Shown: positions 35,803-44,151 of the stretch, in pieces | Numbering within the stretch: position 1 is the stretch's first letter | Layout of the letters: the number at the start of each line of letters is the position of its first letter | Notes under the pieces: model-generated | Told to the model about the DNA's origin: nothing | Database searches by the model: none | Seen by the model: the letters and a program-made list of their open reading frames with translations, nothing else | Made by a program: the position numbers and the translations under genes | From: GYS-P2D sp964414425 | GTDB lineage: Bacteria; Bacteroidota; Bacteroidia; Chitinophagales; Saprospiraceae | Direction of reading: 5' to 3' | DNA: 64,000 nt | Assembly: GCA_964414425.1 (NCBI GenBank) | Contig: CAYPWL010000002.1 | Span: forward strand, 62,001 to 126,000

Positions 35803-36440
35803 TTCGACAAGATTTCGAATTGTTTATTCTGATATTTAGGTAATACTATGAGTTCTCTCAAAAGCTTGAAAGTCTTAATAGGGTTTTTGACAGTCTGCAA
35901 ATTAATAATGAACGCTGGGACAAATCCTCCTGGGTCCAACACAAATTGATGTGCCACATCTATATATCCATTTGGCAGTTGGGTGATCTTCCAAAAGCCC
36001 TGACACTGAGCTATCTGGATATACTTCTTACTTGGCTTGTAGTCTTCGTTAACACATGAGACATCTATGCTCAGCAATTTTTTCTCTTCATCATATGTCA
36101 TATCATTGAGATAGATGCCATCCCTGTCCTTAACTGGAAATGGAGTATTGACGGTAATGTAGTTCACATACTTGTTTGGCTCATCTACGTATGTCGCAAC
36201 CTCGTCAATGCCGTCAAACAGTTCGGGGTATATATCAAAGTCCTTAAACACGGCTAATAAAGCGGAGATTTCGCCCTCCATCTGGGCCTCTATGCGATAT
36301 GTATCAAACTTGGTCCAATCATTTTTTTTGGTGTAAGCCTTAATCCAGCCTTCATTCTTTCTTAAGGTCCATTCTTCTTGACCAAAGAGGTTAGACCCAA
36401 AAAGTAGGACTGCAAGTAATATGAATAAACGTAGTTTCAT
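35799..36440 (-). CDS. secreted START/SRPBCC-domain protein
   Basis: About 213 residues from ATG 36440 (MKLRLFILLAVLLFG), with a signal peptide ending at LFGQ. The mature part is a START-like lipid-binding fold: WTLRKNEGWIKAYTKKND, FKDFDIYPELFDGIDEVATY, NTPFPVKDRDGIY and FWKITQLPNGYIDVAHQF. Such proteins bind hydrophobic ligands; in bacteria the ligand is seldom known. The start ATG overlaps the Nudix stop (ATGA), and the stop overlaps the next gene, so all three are translationally linked. A longer in-frame start at 36503 lies inside the Nudix gene and is not needed. Confidence 0.85.
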   Translation of the reverse strand: MKLRLFILLAVLLFGSNLFGQEEWTLRKNEGWIKAYTKKNDWTKFDTYRIEAQMEGEISALLAVFKDFDIYPELFDGIDEVATYVDEPNKYVNYITVNTPFPVKDRDGIYLNDMTYDEEKKLLSIDVSCVNEDYKPSKKYIQIAQCQGFWKITQLPNGYIDVAHQFVLDPGGFVPAFIINLQTVKNPIKTFKLLRELIVLPKYQNKQFEILSK

Positions 36441-37081
36441 CAAAATGATATATTTCTTGTTATGTCCAAAAATTCTGTAAGGATCATAGCAGTAGCTCCC
36501 CAAAGGATATGACCTTCTAAGTTATAATAAGGAACGTCTCGCAGTATAGTTCTGTGCGTCTCAAGTATTGTTTTTGAAGTCCCGTCTCGTATAAACTCCT
36601 GTATAGATCCAAATAGGACCTCTGCGACCTCATGATTAGGTTTTATATTCTCTGGTTCATTGAAGTATGCCACGTAGGGTTGGACCATGTGATTGCTAGC
36701 AAAAACATAGAGAGGGCTTAGTTCTCCAAGCACCTGTATCTTATCCTGGGGTATCCCGATTTCCTCATGGGTTTCTCGCAGCGCACATGCCAATAGGCTC
36801 TCATCACTTTGCTCCAAGCGTCCTCCAGGGAAGCTAATCTGTCCACTATGCTTATCATCCTTGTGGTAGGCCCTGCGCATAAAAACGATTTGACTTTTAT
36901 CAGTTTTATTGCTCAACAATAGTAGTACAGCGGCCTGGTGAGCATCGGATCTCGGCTCATAATACTTATCAAAACGACCAAGGTCGGTCGCAGCCAACTT
37001 AATATGTGAAGATTTACCGGGTTTGTCCCCATGTAGTGCTGTCTTGATACTCTCAAGCTGTGCTGGTAACCTGCTGCCCAA
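36440..37081 (-). CDS. Nudix hydrolase, CoA pyrophosphatase-like
   Basis: A 213-residue Nudix enzyme. The box is at about 86-110 (GGRLEQSDESLLACALRE then THEEIGI), and SGQISFPGG just before it fits the coenzyme A pyrophosphatase (NudL) signature. It would cleave CoA, acyl-CoA or related nucleotides. The only usable start is a TTG at 37081: an in-frame TAA stands 6 bases upstream and the first in-frame ATG would remove the family's N-terminal region. It follows hemD by 13 bases and starts the ATGA-coupled chain. Confidence 0.88.
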   Translation of the reverse strand: MGSRLPAQLESIKTALHGDKPGKSSHIKLAATDLGRFDKYYEPRSDAHQAAVLLLLSNKTDKSQIVFMRRAYHKDDKHSGQISFPGGRLEQSDESLLACALRETHEEIGIPQDKIQVLGELSPLYVFASNHMVQPYVAYFNEPENIKPNHEVAEVLFGSIQEFIRDGTSKTILETHRTILRDVPYYNLEGHILWGATAMILTEFLDITRNISF

Positions 37082-37094
37082 GAGTTACGACATT

Positions 37095-37871
37095 TTACTT
37101 GTTAGACTGCTTGAGGTATTTCTCAATAGCCATAGTCATAGATGGCGTATCAGAAGTGGGTTCTATGTTGATCTTTAGCCCACGATCTTCTACAGCTTTC
37201 TTCGTCTTCTTACCAAATACTGCAAAGCGAGTGTCGTTTTGCTTGAAGTCAGGAAAATTCTCGTAGAGTGACTCAATTCCTAACGGACTGAAGAATACCA
37301 GTACATCATACGTCACATCACTAAGATCTGATAAATCACTGGCCACAGTGCGATACATCATGACATCTTTGAAGTCGATTTCCTTCTCGGTGAGATAGTT
37401 GACCACATCAGTAGCTCCAAGATTAGAACATGGCAACAAGAATCTTTCGTTCTCTTTGTGCTTCATAAAAGAAGCTTCGAGATCAGCAATCTTTCGCTCC
37501 CCGATGAAGACTTTACGCTTGCGGTATATGATGAATTTCTGTAGATAGTCGGCGATAGCTTTAGTCAGGCAGAAATACTTAGTACTCTGGGACATCTTAC
37601 AACGTATCGTCTCACAGATGCTGAAGAAGTGATCAATAGCATTCTTACTTGTGAAAATAATCGCTGTAAACTCGTCAGGTCTAATTCTATTTCTTCGGAA
37701 TTCCTTCTCAGTGACTGGATCTACATGTATGAAGGGTCTCCAATCAATCTGTAAGTCCCATTTTTCGGCTAATTCAAAATACGGTGATCTAACCGGCTTT
37801 GGTTGAGAGATGAGTATTGTCCGGACTTTTTTAAAAGTTTCGGCTGACTGAGCTTTCGGTTCTGCGGACAT
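37095..37871 (-). CDS. hemD: uroporphyrinogen-III synthase
   Basis: About 258 residues from ATG 37871 (MSAEPKAQSAET). Two alpha/beta halves with ILISQPKPVRSPYFELAEKW, IIFTSKNAIDHFF, LLPCSNLGATDVVNYL and VLVFFSPLGIESL are the weakly conserved HemD pattern in Bacteroidota. It closes hydroxymethylbilane to uroporphyrinogen III in heme and siroheme synthesis. It has the usual neighbour DUF4271 just upstream. One TTG codon further upstream is not needed. Confidence 0.88.
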   Translation of the reverse strand: MSAEPKAQSAETFKKVRTILISQPKPVRSPYFELAEKWDLQIDWRPFIHVDPVTEKEFRRNRIRPDEFTAIIFTSKNAIDHFFSICETIRCKMSQSTKYFCLTKAIADYLQKFIIYRKRKVFIGERKIADLEASFMKHKENERFLLPCSNLGATDVVNYLTEKEIDFKDVMMYRTVASDLSDLSDVTYDVLVFFSPLGIESLYENFPDFKQNDTRFAVFGKKTKKAVEDRGLKINIEPTSDTPSMTMAIEKYLKQSNK

Positions 37872-37899
37872 CAACTTATTTATTCCTTACACTGACAAC

Positions 37900-38760
37900 T
37901 CACCCGCTCAGATCTCTTAAAAGAATTAAGACAGGTGCTATTTCGACGGCGCAAAGATAAATAAAAAAATAAATGATACTGAAGCCAGTGATGTTCAAGG
38001 CAAATAGGGTGCCTTTTGCCTGGCGGATCACGTAAGTTAAGATTACAGCGCTTATGCCAATATATATAAACACTCCCTCAAATGATTCAGGTCCAAATTG
38101 TAAGCCAATCAATAGCGGCAAGAGGATCACTCCCAATATAGAGTTGTGGATCATCAAGCTATAATTATGAAGATTAGATGCTGTGGAGAAGGGGAACGTA
38201 AAGCCGATCATCTGTTGTACTGTATGTCTAACTACATATATGAGGATCACTCCCGCTAATACATAATACCAATCTAACTCGAAAGGCACCTCAATAAATC
38301 TATCCCCTATCATGTAAAGAAATAGACTCAGATTTAACACAAAAGCTATGTATAGGAGGATATTCTGAATATTGAAATAGGTCTTATCTGTACGCTTCAA
38401 CCCCTTTAGCTGGCTCGCATTAACGATGGACTGCAGGGATTTCTGGAAGCGCAATCGATTGCTACTAATCCCAAAAGCTATAATGATTAGACTGAGCAGA
38501 GATACGATCATGGTGAGCATCGAAAATCTAGCATCACTATGCTTAGGAGAGATCGTCTCTGGTGCCTGCTGGGTCGGCACTACTACAATAGGATTAATGC
38601 TAAAGGGATTATCTAAATCAATAGCGGCTGGGTCAATAACTGGCTCCGTCTCTATAGGTTCAACCGCCGTTTCATCTGACTGTATATCAAATGGATTATT
38701 GCCTTGACCAAAAGTCAAACCAACTAAAAGTAGCAGGATCATAATCGAAGCCCATTGCAT
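37900..38760 (-). CDS. DUF4271 membrane protein
   Basis: A 286-residue protein with a signal-peptide-like N-terminus (ending TFGQ), an acidic Pro-rich stretch (about 20-70) and about seven membrane helices. This is DUF4271, nearly always next to hemD in Bacteroidota, function unknown. The listed ATG is 38760. A TACCTTCG element (38772 to 38765) would place transcription start at or just before it, so the ATG at 38742 (MILLLLVGLTFGQ) is an equally good start. It is the first gene of a run through hemD, Nudix, START and the PQQ-type protein. Confidence 0.85.
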   Translation of the reverse strand: MQWASIMILLLLVGLTFGQGNNPFDIQSDETAVEPIETEPVIDPAAIDLDNPFSINPIVVVPTQQAPETISPKHSDARFSMLTMIVSLLSLIIIAFGISSNRLRFQKSLQSIVNASQLKGLKRTDKTYFNIQNILLYIAFVLNLSLFLYMIGDRFIEVPFELDWYYVLAGVILIYVVRHTVQQMIGFTFPFSTASNLHNYSLMIHNSILGVILLPLLIGLQFGPESFEGVFIYIGISAVILTYVIRQAKGTLFALNITGFSIIYFFIYLCAVEIAPVLILLRDLSG

Positions 38761-38846
38761 ATGCCGAAGGTATTACACTTAGCTATTTGATAAGACTAAA
38801 TTTCAAAAGTTTTGAAAAATTGAAAGCTTATGGTCTGTAGCTTTTC

Positions 38847-39788
38847 TTAAAAATCATAATCTATTGAATATTCCAAAAATTGGTTATTGCTTAGATTTTG
38901 TCTGAATGTTGGGTACTCACATTCTATATATGAATACAAAAACTCATTGACTGTAGATTGATCAAGAGAAANNNNNNNNNNNNNNNNNNNNNNNNNNNNN
39001 NNNNNNNNNNNNNNNNNNNNNNNNNNNNNNNNNNNNNNNNNNNNNNNNNNNNNNNNNNNNNNNNNNNNNNNTGCCCCAACGTTGTTTTTTGAAAAATCTC
39101 TAAAATCAATTGAAGGCACTATTGCGGCAACCTTCCTGTCTAGTAAATTATTCGGATTATTCCCGAAATCATATTTTGAATAAATCAGTTCGTCCAATAA
39201 AATTCCATTTAGGTCACGGCCAAAAACACCATTAGTAGTTCCACCAAAATGTCGAACAATTTCCAAGTTGTCATCTGATCCATATATGTAATGGAACGTC
39301 CCAAACCTAACATCCTGAATTTGCTCAAAAAAATTGAATTGAACAACTGAATCTAAACGATCGTCTTTGTTAAAATAATACCTTTCAAGTAGTGCGTTAT
39401 ACGCCTTACCAATTCCTATACTATTGGCAAAGCAGAGAGAGTCAAGGTATAAGTCTGTAAAATCAGCATGAACTTCAATTGATAGCATATAATTTGAGAA
39501 CAACTGTCTGCTTTCATCACACCTTTCTGTCGATTGTCCAGGAGAAATTTCGATTACAAAACATCTTTCGGGGATCAATGGGCCGAGAGAATTACTCACA
39601 ATTTTTTCTATCTGACCTGATCCATTATAGATTATTGAGTCTCTACCCGCTTTTATTAATACATCATTTTCATAAACTAATTCCCCTATATCCGAATGAT
39701 TGGAAATTCGAAGCTTAGAATTAACCACATCATCATTTTCGGAACAGGATATAATTAAAAGTACTAATGGAAGAAACAGTCGTATCAT
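38847..39788 (-). CDS. hypothetical lipoprotein interrupted by an assembly gap
   Basis: About 230 residues of sequence on the 5' side of a 100-N gap and about 41 on the 3' side. The start is ATG 39788 (MIRLFLPLVLLIISC), giving a clear lipoprotein signal. The rest has no family I know, though the repeating pattern of short beta strands (DSIIYNGSGQIEKI, YYFNKDDRLDSVVQ) resembles small YD-like lipoproteins of Bacteroidota. Because the gap size is arbitrary, the reading frame after it and the true length are not known. The gene is visibly more AT-rich than its neighbours, which may point to transfer. Confidence 0.6.
   Translation of the reverse strand: MIRLFLPLVLLIISCSENDDVVNSKLRISNHSDIGELVYENDVLIKAGRDSIIYNGSGQIEKIVSNSLGPLIPERCFVIEISPGQSTERCDESRQLFSNYMLSIEVHADFTDLYLDSLCFANSIGIGKAYNALLERYYFNKDDRLDSVVQFNFFEQIQDVRFGTFHYIYGSDDNLEIVRHFGGTTNGVFGRDLNGILLDELIYSKYDFGNNPNNLLDRKVAAIVPSIDFRDFSKNNVGAXXXXXXXXXXXXXXXXXXXXXXXXXXXXXXXXXXSLDQSTVNEFLYSYIECEYPTFRQNLSNNQFLEYSIDYDF
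38972..39071. other. assembly gap (100 N)
   Basis: Exactly 100 consecutive N, the conventional placeholder for a gap of unknown size. It lies inside the hypothetical lipoprotein gene. Confidence 0.99.
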
Positions 39789-39932
39789 AGGGCTGAAAAT
39801 GGGTATGGACAAGTTAAAAAGATTTTATCTGTAGCGTCTCATTTATCTGCCGCGTCTTCTTTACCTGTTAATGCCCTGTTAACCAAGCATATTACCGCCA
39901 AACTCATCACATTAGTAGTGCATCTTTGAATT

Positions 39933-41207
39933 ATGCCTAACTATCTGATACGACGGCTCGTTATATTAGGAGCGATATCCATTTTTGGGGTGTTGTTCAT
40001 TCAGGCTTATTGGTTGAAGCGAGCCTTTAACCTCAAAGACTCAGAGTTTAATCAGACTGTCACGATAGCCCTATTAGAGGTAGCACAAAAGATTGCAGAC
40101 TTCAACAAGTCTGAGTTACCTAAGCAAAATCTGATTCAACGTACGTCATCTAACTACTATGCCGTCAATATCAATGATAACATAGACGCTAACATCCTTG
40201 AAGACTATCTGATCAGAGAGTTTGGTCAGCGAGCCATTAACACGGATTTCGAGTTTGCCATATATGATTGCCAATCGCAAGAATTAGTCTATGGTTCATA
40301 CTGTAAGATGGATAATCTCGAAGAGTCTCAAGACCGTACAGGCGTATTACCGACTTTTGACAATCTCACTTACTATTTCGTTGTGAAGTTTCCTGGGCAG
40401 ACAGGCTTCCTGCTAAGTAATATGTGGCAGAATATTGCTTTTAGCTTTTTCACCTTTCTGTCACTTGCATTCTTAGTATATGCCATGTGGGTCATCCTGC
40501 AGCAGAAGCGTCTATCAGAACTACAGAAAGACTTCATCAACAACATGACGCACGAGTTTAAGACGCCGATCAGCTCCATCAAGATAGCATCTGACTATCT
40601 CAAAAAAAATGAGCTCTTAAGTCAAAATCCCAAACTCAAGAAGTACACCGAGATTATTTCTGATCAGAACAAACGCCTCAATAGTCAGGTGGAGAAAGTC
40701 CTTAGTCTAGCCAAATTAGAATCTGATAGCTTCAAACTCAATCTTGAACCTCTCCAGCTCGTGGATGAAATCACAGAAATCGTCGAGGGCGAAAGTCTCA
40801 AAATCAGCCCAGGGAAAATTCAGATCCTACAGGAAGGATCGTTAGGCAATCAAACCATCATCGGTGACCGACTCCACTTCACTAATGTGATCTACAATAT
40901 CATCGACAACGCTATCAAATACTGTGCAACCGCTCCAGATATACTGATCAATATCAGCGAAAAAAAGAATAAGCTGATCCTAAATATCAAAGACAATGGT
41001 GTCGGGTTGAAAGGGGATGATCTCGATCGAGTATTTCAAAAATTTTATAGAGTATCAACTGGAGATGTCCATGATGTGAAAGGATTTGGGCTTGGACTGT
41101 ACTACGTGAAAAATATCTGTAAAGCCCATGGATGGGATATATCCATTGATTCTGTTCTGGGTGAGGGCTCCACATTCTCAATACAAATACCTCAAAACCA
41201 TGCGTGA
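39933..41207 (+). CDS. sensor histidine kinase
   Basis: A 424-residue two-helix membrane kinase. Helices at about 8-27 and 165-188 flank a periplasmic domain of about 135 residues. The H box DFINNMTHEFKTP carries His207; the N box is NIIDNAIKYC, G1 is DNGVGL and G2 GFGLGLYYVKN. No HAMP domain is seen, so it is a simple membrane-bound kinase typical of Bacteroidota OmpR-pairs. Its stop overlaps the regulator gene's start by 8 bases, so the two are one operon. Signal unknown. Confidence 0.96.
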   Translation: MPNYLIRRLVILGAISIFGVLFIQAYWLKRAFNLKDSEFNQTVTIALLEVAQKIADFNKSELPKQNLIQRTSSNYYAVNINDNIDANILEDYLIREFGQRAINTDFEFAIYDCQSQELVYGSYCKMDNLEESQDRTGVLPTFDNLTYYFVVKFPGQTGFLLSNMWQNIAFSFFTFLSLAFLVYAMWVILQQKRLSELQKDFINNMTHEFKTPISSIKIASDYLKKNELLSQNPKLKKYTEIISDQNKRLNSQVEKVLSLAKLESDSFKLNLEPLQLVDEITEIVEGESLKISPGKIQILQEGSLGNQTIIGDRLHFTNVIYNIIDNAIKYCATAPDILINISEKKNKLILNIKDNGVGLKGDDLDRVFQKFYRVSTGDVHDVKGFGLGLYYVKNICKAHGWDISIDSVLGEGSTFSIQIPQNHA

Positions 41208-41880
41208 TCAAATCCTATATGTCGAAGACGACGAAACACTAGCCTTCCTAACTCACGATGCTCTTAGTGAAGAGGGTTATGATGTGCATCATTATATTAC
41301 TGGTGCGGATGCCCTTACGGCATTCAAGAAAGACACCTTCGACCTGTGTGTACTGGATGTGATGTTGCCGGTTATGGATGGCTTTGCATTAGCAGAAAAG
41401 CTGCGAGCACTTAATACTCAAGTCCCAATCATATTCGTCACCGCTAAATCCATGAAGGAGGACCGCATAAAAGGCCTGACTATTGGTGCTGATGACTATA
41501 TCACCAAGCCATTTAGCATTGAGGAATTAATCTTAAAAATCAACATTTTCCTCAAGCGTAGATTTATTAAGTCCGATCTGGATCAAATCGTCAATATTGG
41601 CTCAACCTCCTTTGACTTTAAAAATCTGACACTGGATTATAAAGGCGAGGTGAAGAAGCTTACGCAACGACAGGGTGAGTTAATGCAACAGCTCTATCTC
41701 AATATGAACACTGTCGTATCTCGTAAGGACTTACTCGAACGTGTGTGGGGTAAAGAAGACTACTTCCTCGGTCGTAGTATGGATGTATTCATCAGCAAAC
41801 TGCGCAAACATCTATCCCCTGATGACAGCGTGCACATCGAGAATGTTCATGGGGTTGGATTCAGACTGGCTGATAAGTAG
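41200..41880 (+). CDS. OmpR/PhoB-family response regulator
   Basis: About 226 residues from ATG 41200 (MRDQILYVEDDE). Receiver domain 1-118 with acidic pair Glu9/Asp10, phosphoacceptor Asp53 (VLDVMLP) and Lys in FVTAKS. A winged-helix output domain follows (KKLTQRQGELMQQLY, VWGKEDYFLGRSMDVFISKL). An earlier in-frame ATG at 41128 lies inside the kinase gene and is not used. Overlaps the kinase by 8 bases; its targets are unknown. Confidence 0.96.
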   Translation: MRDQILYVEDDETLAFLTHDALSEEGYDVHHYITGADALTAFKKDTFDLCVLDVMLPVMDGFALAEKLRALNTQVPIIFVTAKSMKEDRIKGLTIGADDYITKPFSIEELILKINIFLKRRFIKSDLDQIVNIGSTSFDFKNLTLDYKGEVKKLTQRQGELMQQLYLNMNTVVSRKDLLERVWGKEDYFLGRSMDVFISKLRKHLSPDDSVHIENVHGVGFRLADK

Positions 41881-41891
41881 GTTCTATATTT

Positions 41892-41998
41892 TCTCTCGCT
41901 AAGACGCCAAGGTTTCATCCATACTACTGCACTCATGCTGTCTACCCTCTTCGTGTGCTCTGCGACTCTGCGTGATACTTTCTCTCACAAAGGCGAGT
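41892..41998. repeat. remnant of a dispersed GCGTC/CTCTGCG-type repeat
   Basis: The spacer after the regulator holds CTCTCGCTAAGACGCCAAGG (41894-41912) and then CTCTGCGACTCTGCG (about 41959-41972) with TCTCTCACAAAGGCGAG (41981-41997). Short G/C-rich units of this sort, separated in roughly inverse orientation, belong to a repeat type I have seen in many unrelated bacterial genomes. It does not code for a conserved protein. Confidence 0.55.
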
Positions 41999-42013
41999 AT
42001 CATAACGATAGTA

Positions 42014-43606
42014 CTATCTCATACCTGGTTGCTTCAGTTCCCATCCTGAATCTTCTTTCTCTGCATCAACCATTGCTTTGACATCGGCGAGGAGCTGCTT
42101 AGCATCATAGATGATGCCGTCTTTGATTGTATACCTGACTCCTCCAACTCTCACGACTTCATTGTCCTCGGTCAACTTGATCGCACCTGTACCATATAGC
42201 ACTTTTAGATTTTGAAGAGGGTTTTCATCTATAATGATGATATCTGCTTTTTTGCCTACTTCAATGCTTCCGATCTCATCATCGAGTCCTAATGCTTCGG
42301 CACCATTTAAGGTCGCGGATCTGATCACTTCAAGAGGGTGAAATCCTGCCTCTCTCAATAGTTCCAACTCTCTGATATAAGCAAAGCCATACAGCTGAAA
42401 TATAAATCCAGAGTCAGAACCAGCCGTTACACGCCCTCCACGATTCTTATACTCATTGATGAAGGTCATCCAGAGATGATAGTTTTGGCGCCAGTTGACT
42501 TCCTCCTCTGTACCCCAGTAGTGCCAGTAAGATCCATGAGATATCTTACTCGGCTGATAGAAGTGCCATAAGCTCGGGATTGTATAAGTCTCGTGCCACT
42601 CTGCTCGTCGTGCTCGATGTAGATCCCTGCTGGCCTCATATATATTAAATGTAGGATCAAGGGTAAAGTCCAGGTCAATGAGTTCGTCCAACACTTCATT
42701 CCAATGGTCTGAGTGTGGCTCAGCCGCCTGCTTCCACAATCTACCTGCCTCACCAAAGCGATGCTGCTCATTCTGATAATTATAATCAAGCGGATAGTCC
42801 TGTATCGTACGATCATCGAAGAGCGCCTCTGGCAATCCGTACCAGTGCTCCATACTGGTCAATCCCGCACGTGCTGAGTGTAGGACATTCCATCGACCCA
42901 CTTCGAGTTGTGCATGATGACAAGCTGAGCGTAACCCTTGCTTTTTATTCTCATCAAGAGCTGCGGCAAATAAATCTGGCGCTAGTCCAAAAAACTTAAT
43001 ACCATCGGCACCATTAGCAGCGTTTTGGCGAACCCAATTGCGTGCCATCTCTGGTGTGCTGATCGGATCTTCAGAACCCTGGCCAAATACTGTGTATGCC
43101 TCAATCCTCGGTGCAGTAATTTCGCCCGACTCACTTAATCTCTTATGCTTGAGCACCCAGTCAAGTCCATTGCCACATGATGGATCTCTGATGGTTGTGA
43201 TGCCGTGTGCCATCCATAGTTTGAATACATACTCACCTCCCGCACCTTGCCATCTACCACCGATGTGCCCATGCATATCCACGAATCCCGGCATCACATA
43301 AGCTCCATGAGCGTCAATCTCATGACCACCAGACTCTAAGGCAGGTCTCCTGCTCGAGTCAATCTCTACACCTGGATATCCCACCACTTGGATATTTTTA
43401 ATGATATTATCCTCGATAACGATATCGACTGGGCCTATAGGCGGTGCTCCTGTACTATTGATCAAGGTTGCTCCACGAATGATTAATTGTGAAAACGGAC
43501 CTTCTCCTTCTTTGATAAGGGGAGCTTCAGGAACAGACTGTGCCGTAATGCATAAAGCATTCAAAACAAGAGAAACAAAAAGCAGCGTACGTAGCATATC
43601 ACACAT
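42014..43606 (-). CDS. secreted amidohydrolase (imidazolonepropionase-like)
   Basis: A 530-residue secreted enzyme with a signal peptide ending at ITAQ. Metal ligands appear complete: HGH in PGFVDMHGHIGG, the carboxylated-Lys candidate in GIKFFG, His in ACHHAQ, His in SMEHWYG, and catalytic Asp in AGSDSG. C-terminal TLNGAEALGLDDEIGSIEVG closes the composite domain. It is a distinct member from the trio at 15-19 kb. It stands with a membrane protein 40 bases upstream. Substrate unknown, possibly a dipeptide or N-acyl compound. ATG 43597 (MLRTLLFV) is an alternative start. Confidence 0.92.
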   Translation of the reverse strand: MCDMLRTLLFVSLVLNALCITAQSVPEAPLIKEGEGPFSQLIIRGATLINSTGAPPIGPVDIVIEDNIIKNIQVVGYPGVEIDSSRRPALESGGHEIDAHGAYVMPGFVDMHGHIGGRWQGAGGEYVFKLWMAHGITTIRDPSCGNGLDWVLKHKRLSESGEITAPRIEAYTVFGQGSEDPISTPEMARNWVRQNAANGADGIKFFGLAPDLFAAALDENKKQGLRSACHHAQLEVGRWNVLHSARAGLTSMEHWYGLPEALFDDRTIQDYPLDYNYQNEQHRFGEAGRLWKQAAEPHSDHWNEVLDELIDLDFTLDPTFNIYEASRDLHRARRAEWHETYTIPSLWHFYQPSKISHGSYWHYWGTEEEVNWRQNYHLWMTFINEYKNRGGRVTAGSDSGFIFQLYGFAYIRELELLREAGFHPLEVIRSATLNGAEALGLDDEIGSIEVGKKADIIIIDENPLQNLKVLYGTGAIKLTEDNEVVRVGGVRYTIKDGIIYDAKQLLADVKAMVDAEKEDSGWELKQPGMR

Positions 43607-43646
43607 ATTTGATATGCTATACTAAGGAATAATCGTGAGACGATCT

Positions 43647-44147
43647 CTACATCAACTTCTTAAGTCCTAATCTGGCCATAACCAATAATCCTACTAAGAG
43701 TAAGATTACATACTGGAATGGTAGGAATGTTACAGCGAATATGCGTGTGCGATCTAATAACCACATCACCGCAATAATCGCAAGCATAACCATGATGAGT
43801 CCAGAAATCTTATTAAATCCTGGGATGAACTCAAATGGTACATTTCGCTTAATCAACCAGAGCGTCAAGATCATGATCATGATAGGTAGCACCTGTGTAT
43901 AGAGGTTACTCTGCATGATGGGCTGACGCTCAAATAAGAATAAATATACATTCAATACTATCGCAAATATCCCAGGGATAGTGGCGCCATAGACGAGTAC
44001 AGAATAGAGATACTTCCAAGGAGATAGATGCCCTTCGCCCTTACCAAATATACTTGCCAAGAAGGCCGTAAGTGGAAGCGCTATGAAATAGAATCCTATG
44101 ATCTCAGGATTATTCGTGCAGGCATCAAAAAACTCTTGTAATGTCAT
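43647..44147 (-). CDS. conserved membrane protein of unknown function
   Basis: A 166-residue protein with five or six membrane helices (for example ALPLTAFLASIFG and PIMIMILTLWLIK). I recognise no domain. It lies 4 bases after the 2-oxoglutarate dehydrogenase E2 gene, so it is almost surely co-transcribed, which hints at no known partnership. The next gene downstream, an amidohydrolase, is 40 bases away. Confidence 0.75.
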   Translation of the reverse strand: MTLQEFFDACTNNPEIIGFYFIALPLTAFLASIFGKGEGHLSPWKYLYSVLVYGATIPGIFAIVLNVYLFLFERQPIMQSNLYTQVLPIMIMILTLWLIKRNVPFEFIPGFNKISGLIMVMLAIIAVMWLLDRTRIFAVTFLPFQYVILLLVGLLVMARLGLKKLM

Positions 44148-44151
44148 GCAA

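Noticed and set aside
36440..36503. A longer START-domain protein beginning at 36503
   Set aside because: The added residues lie within the Nudix gene and destroy the signal peptide; ATGA overlap supports 36440.
38847..39812. A single uninterrupted 321-residue protein across the N run
   Set aside because: The 100-N gap is an arbitrary placeholder; keeping frame across it proves nothing. I report the gene as broken by the gap.
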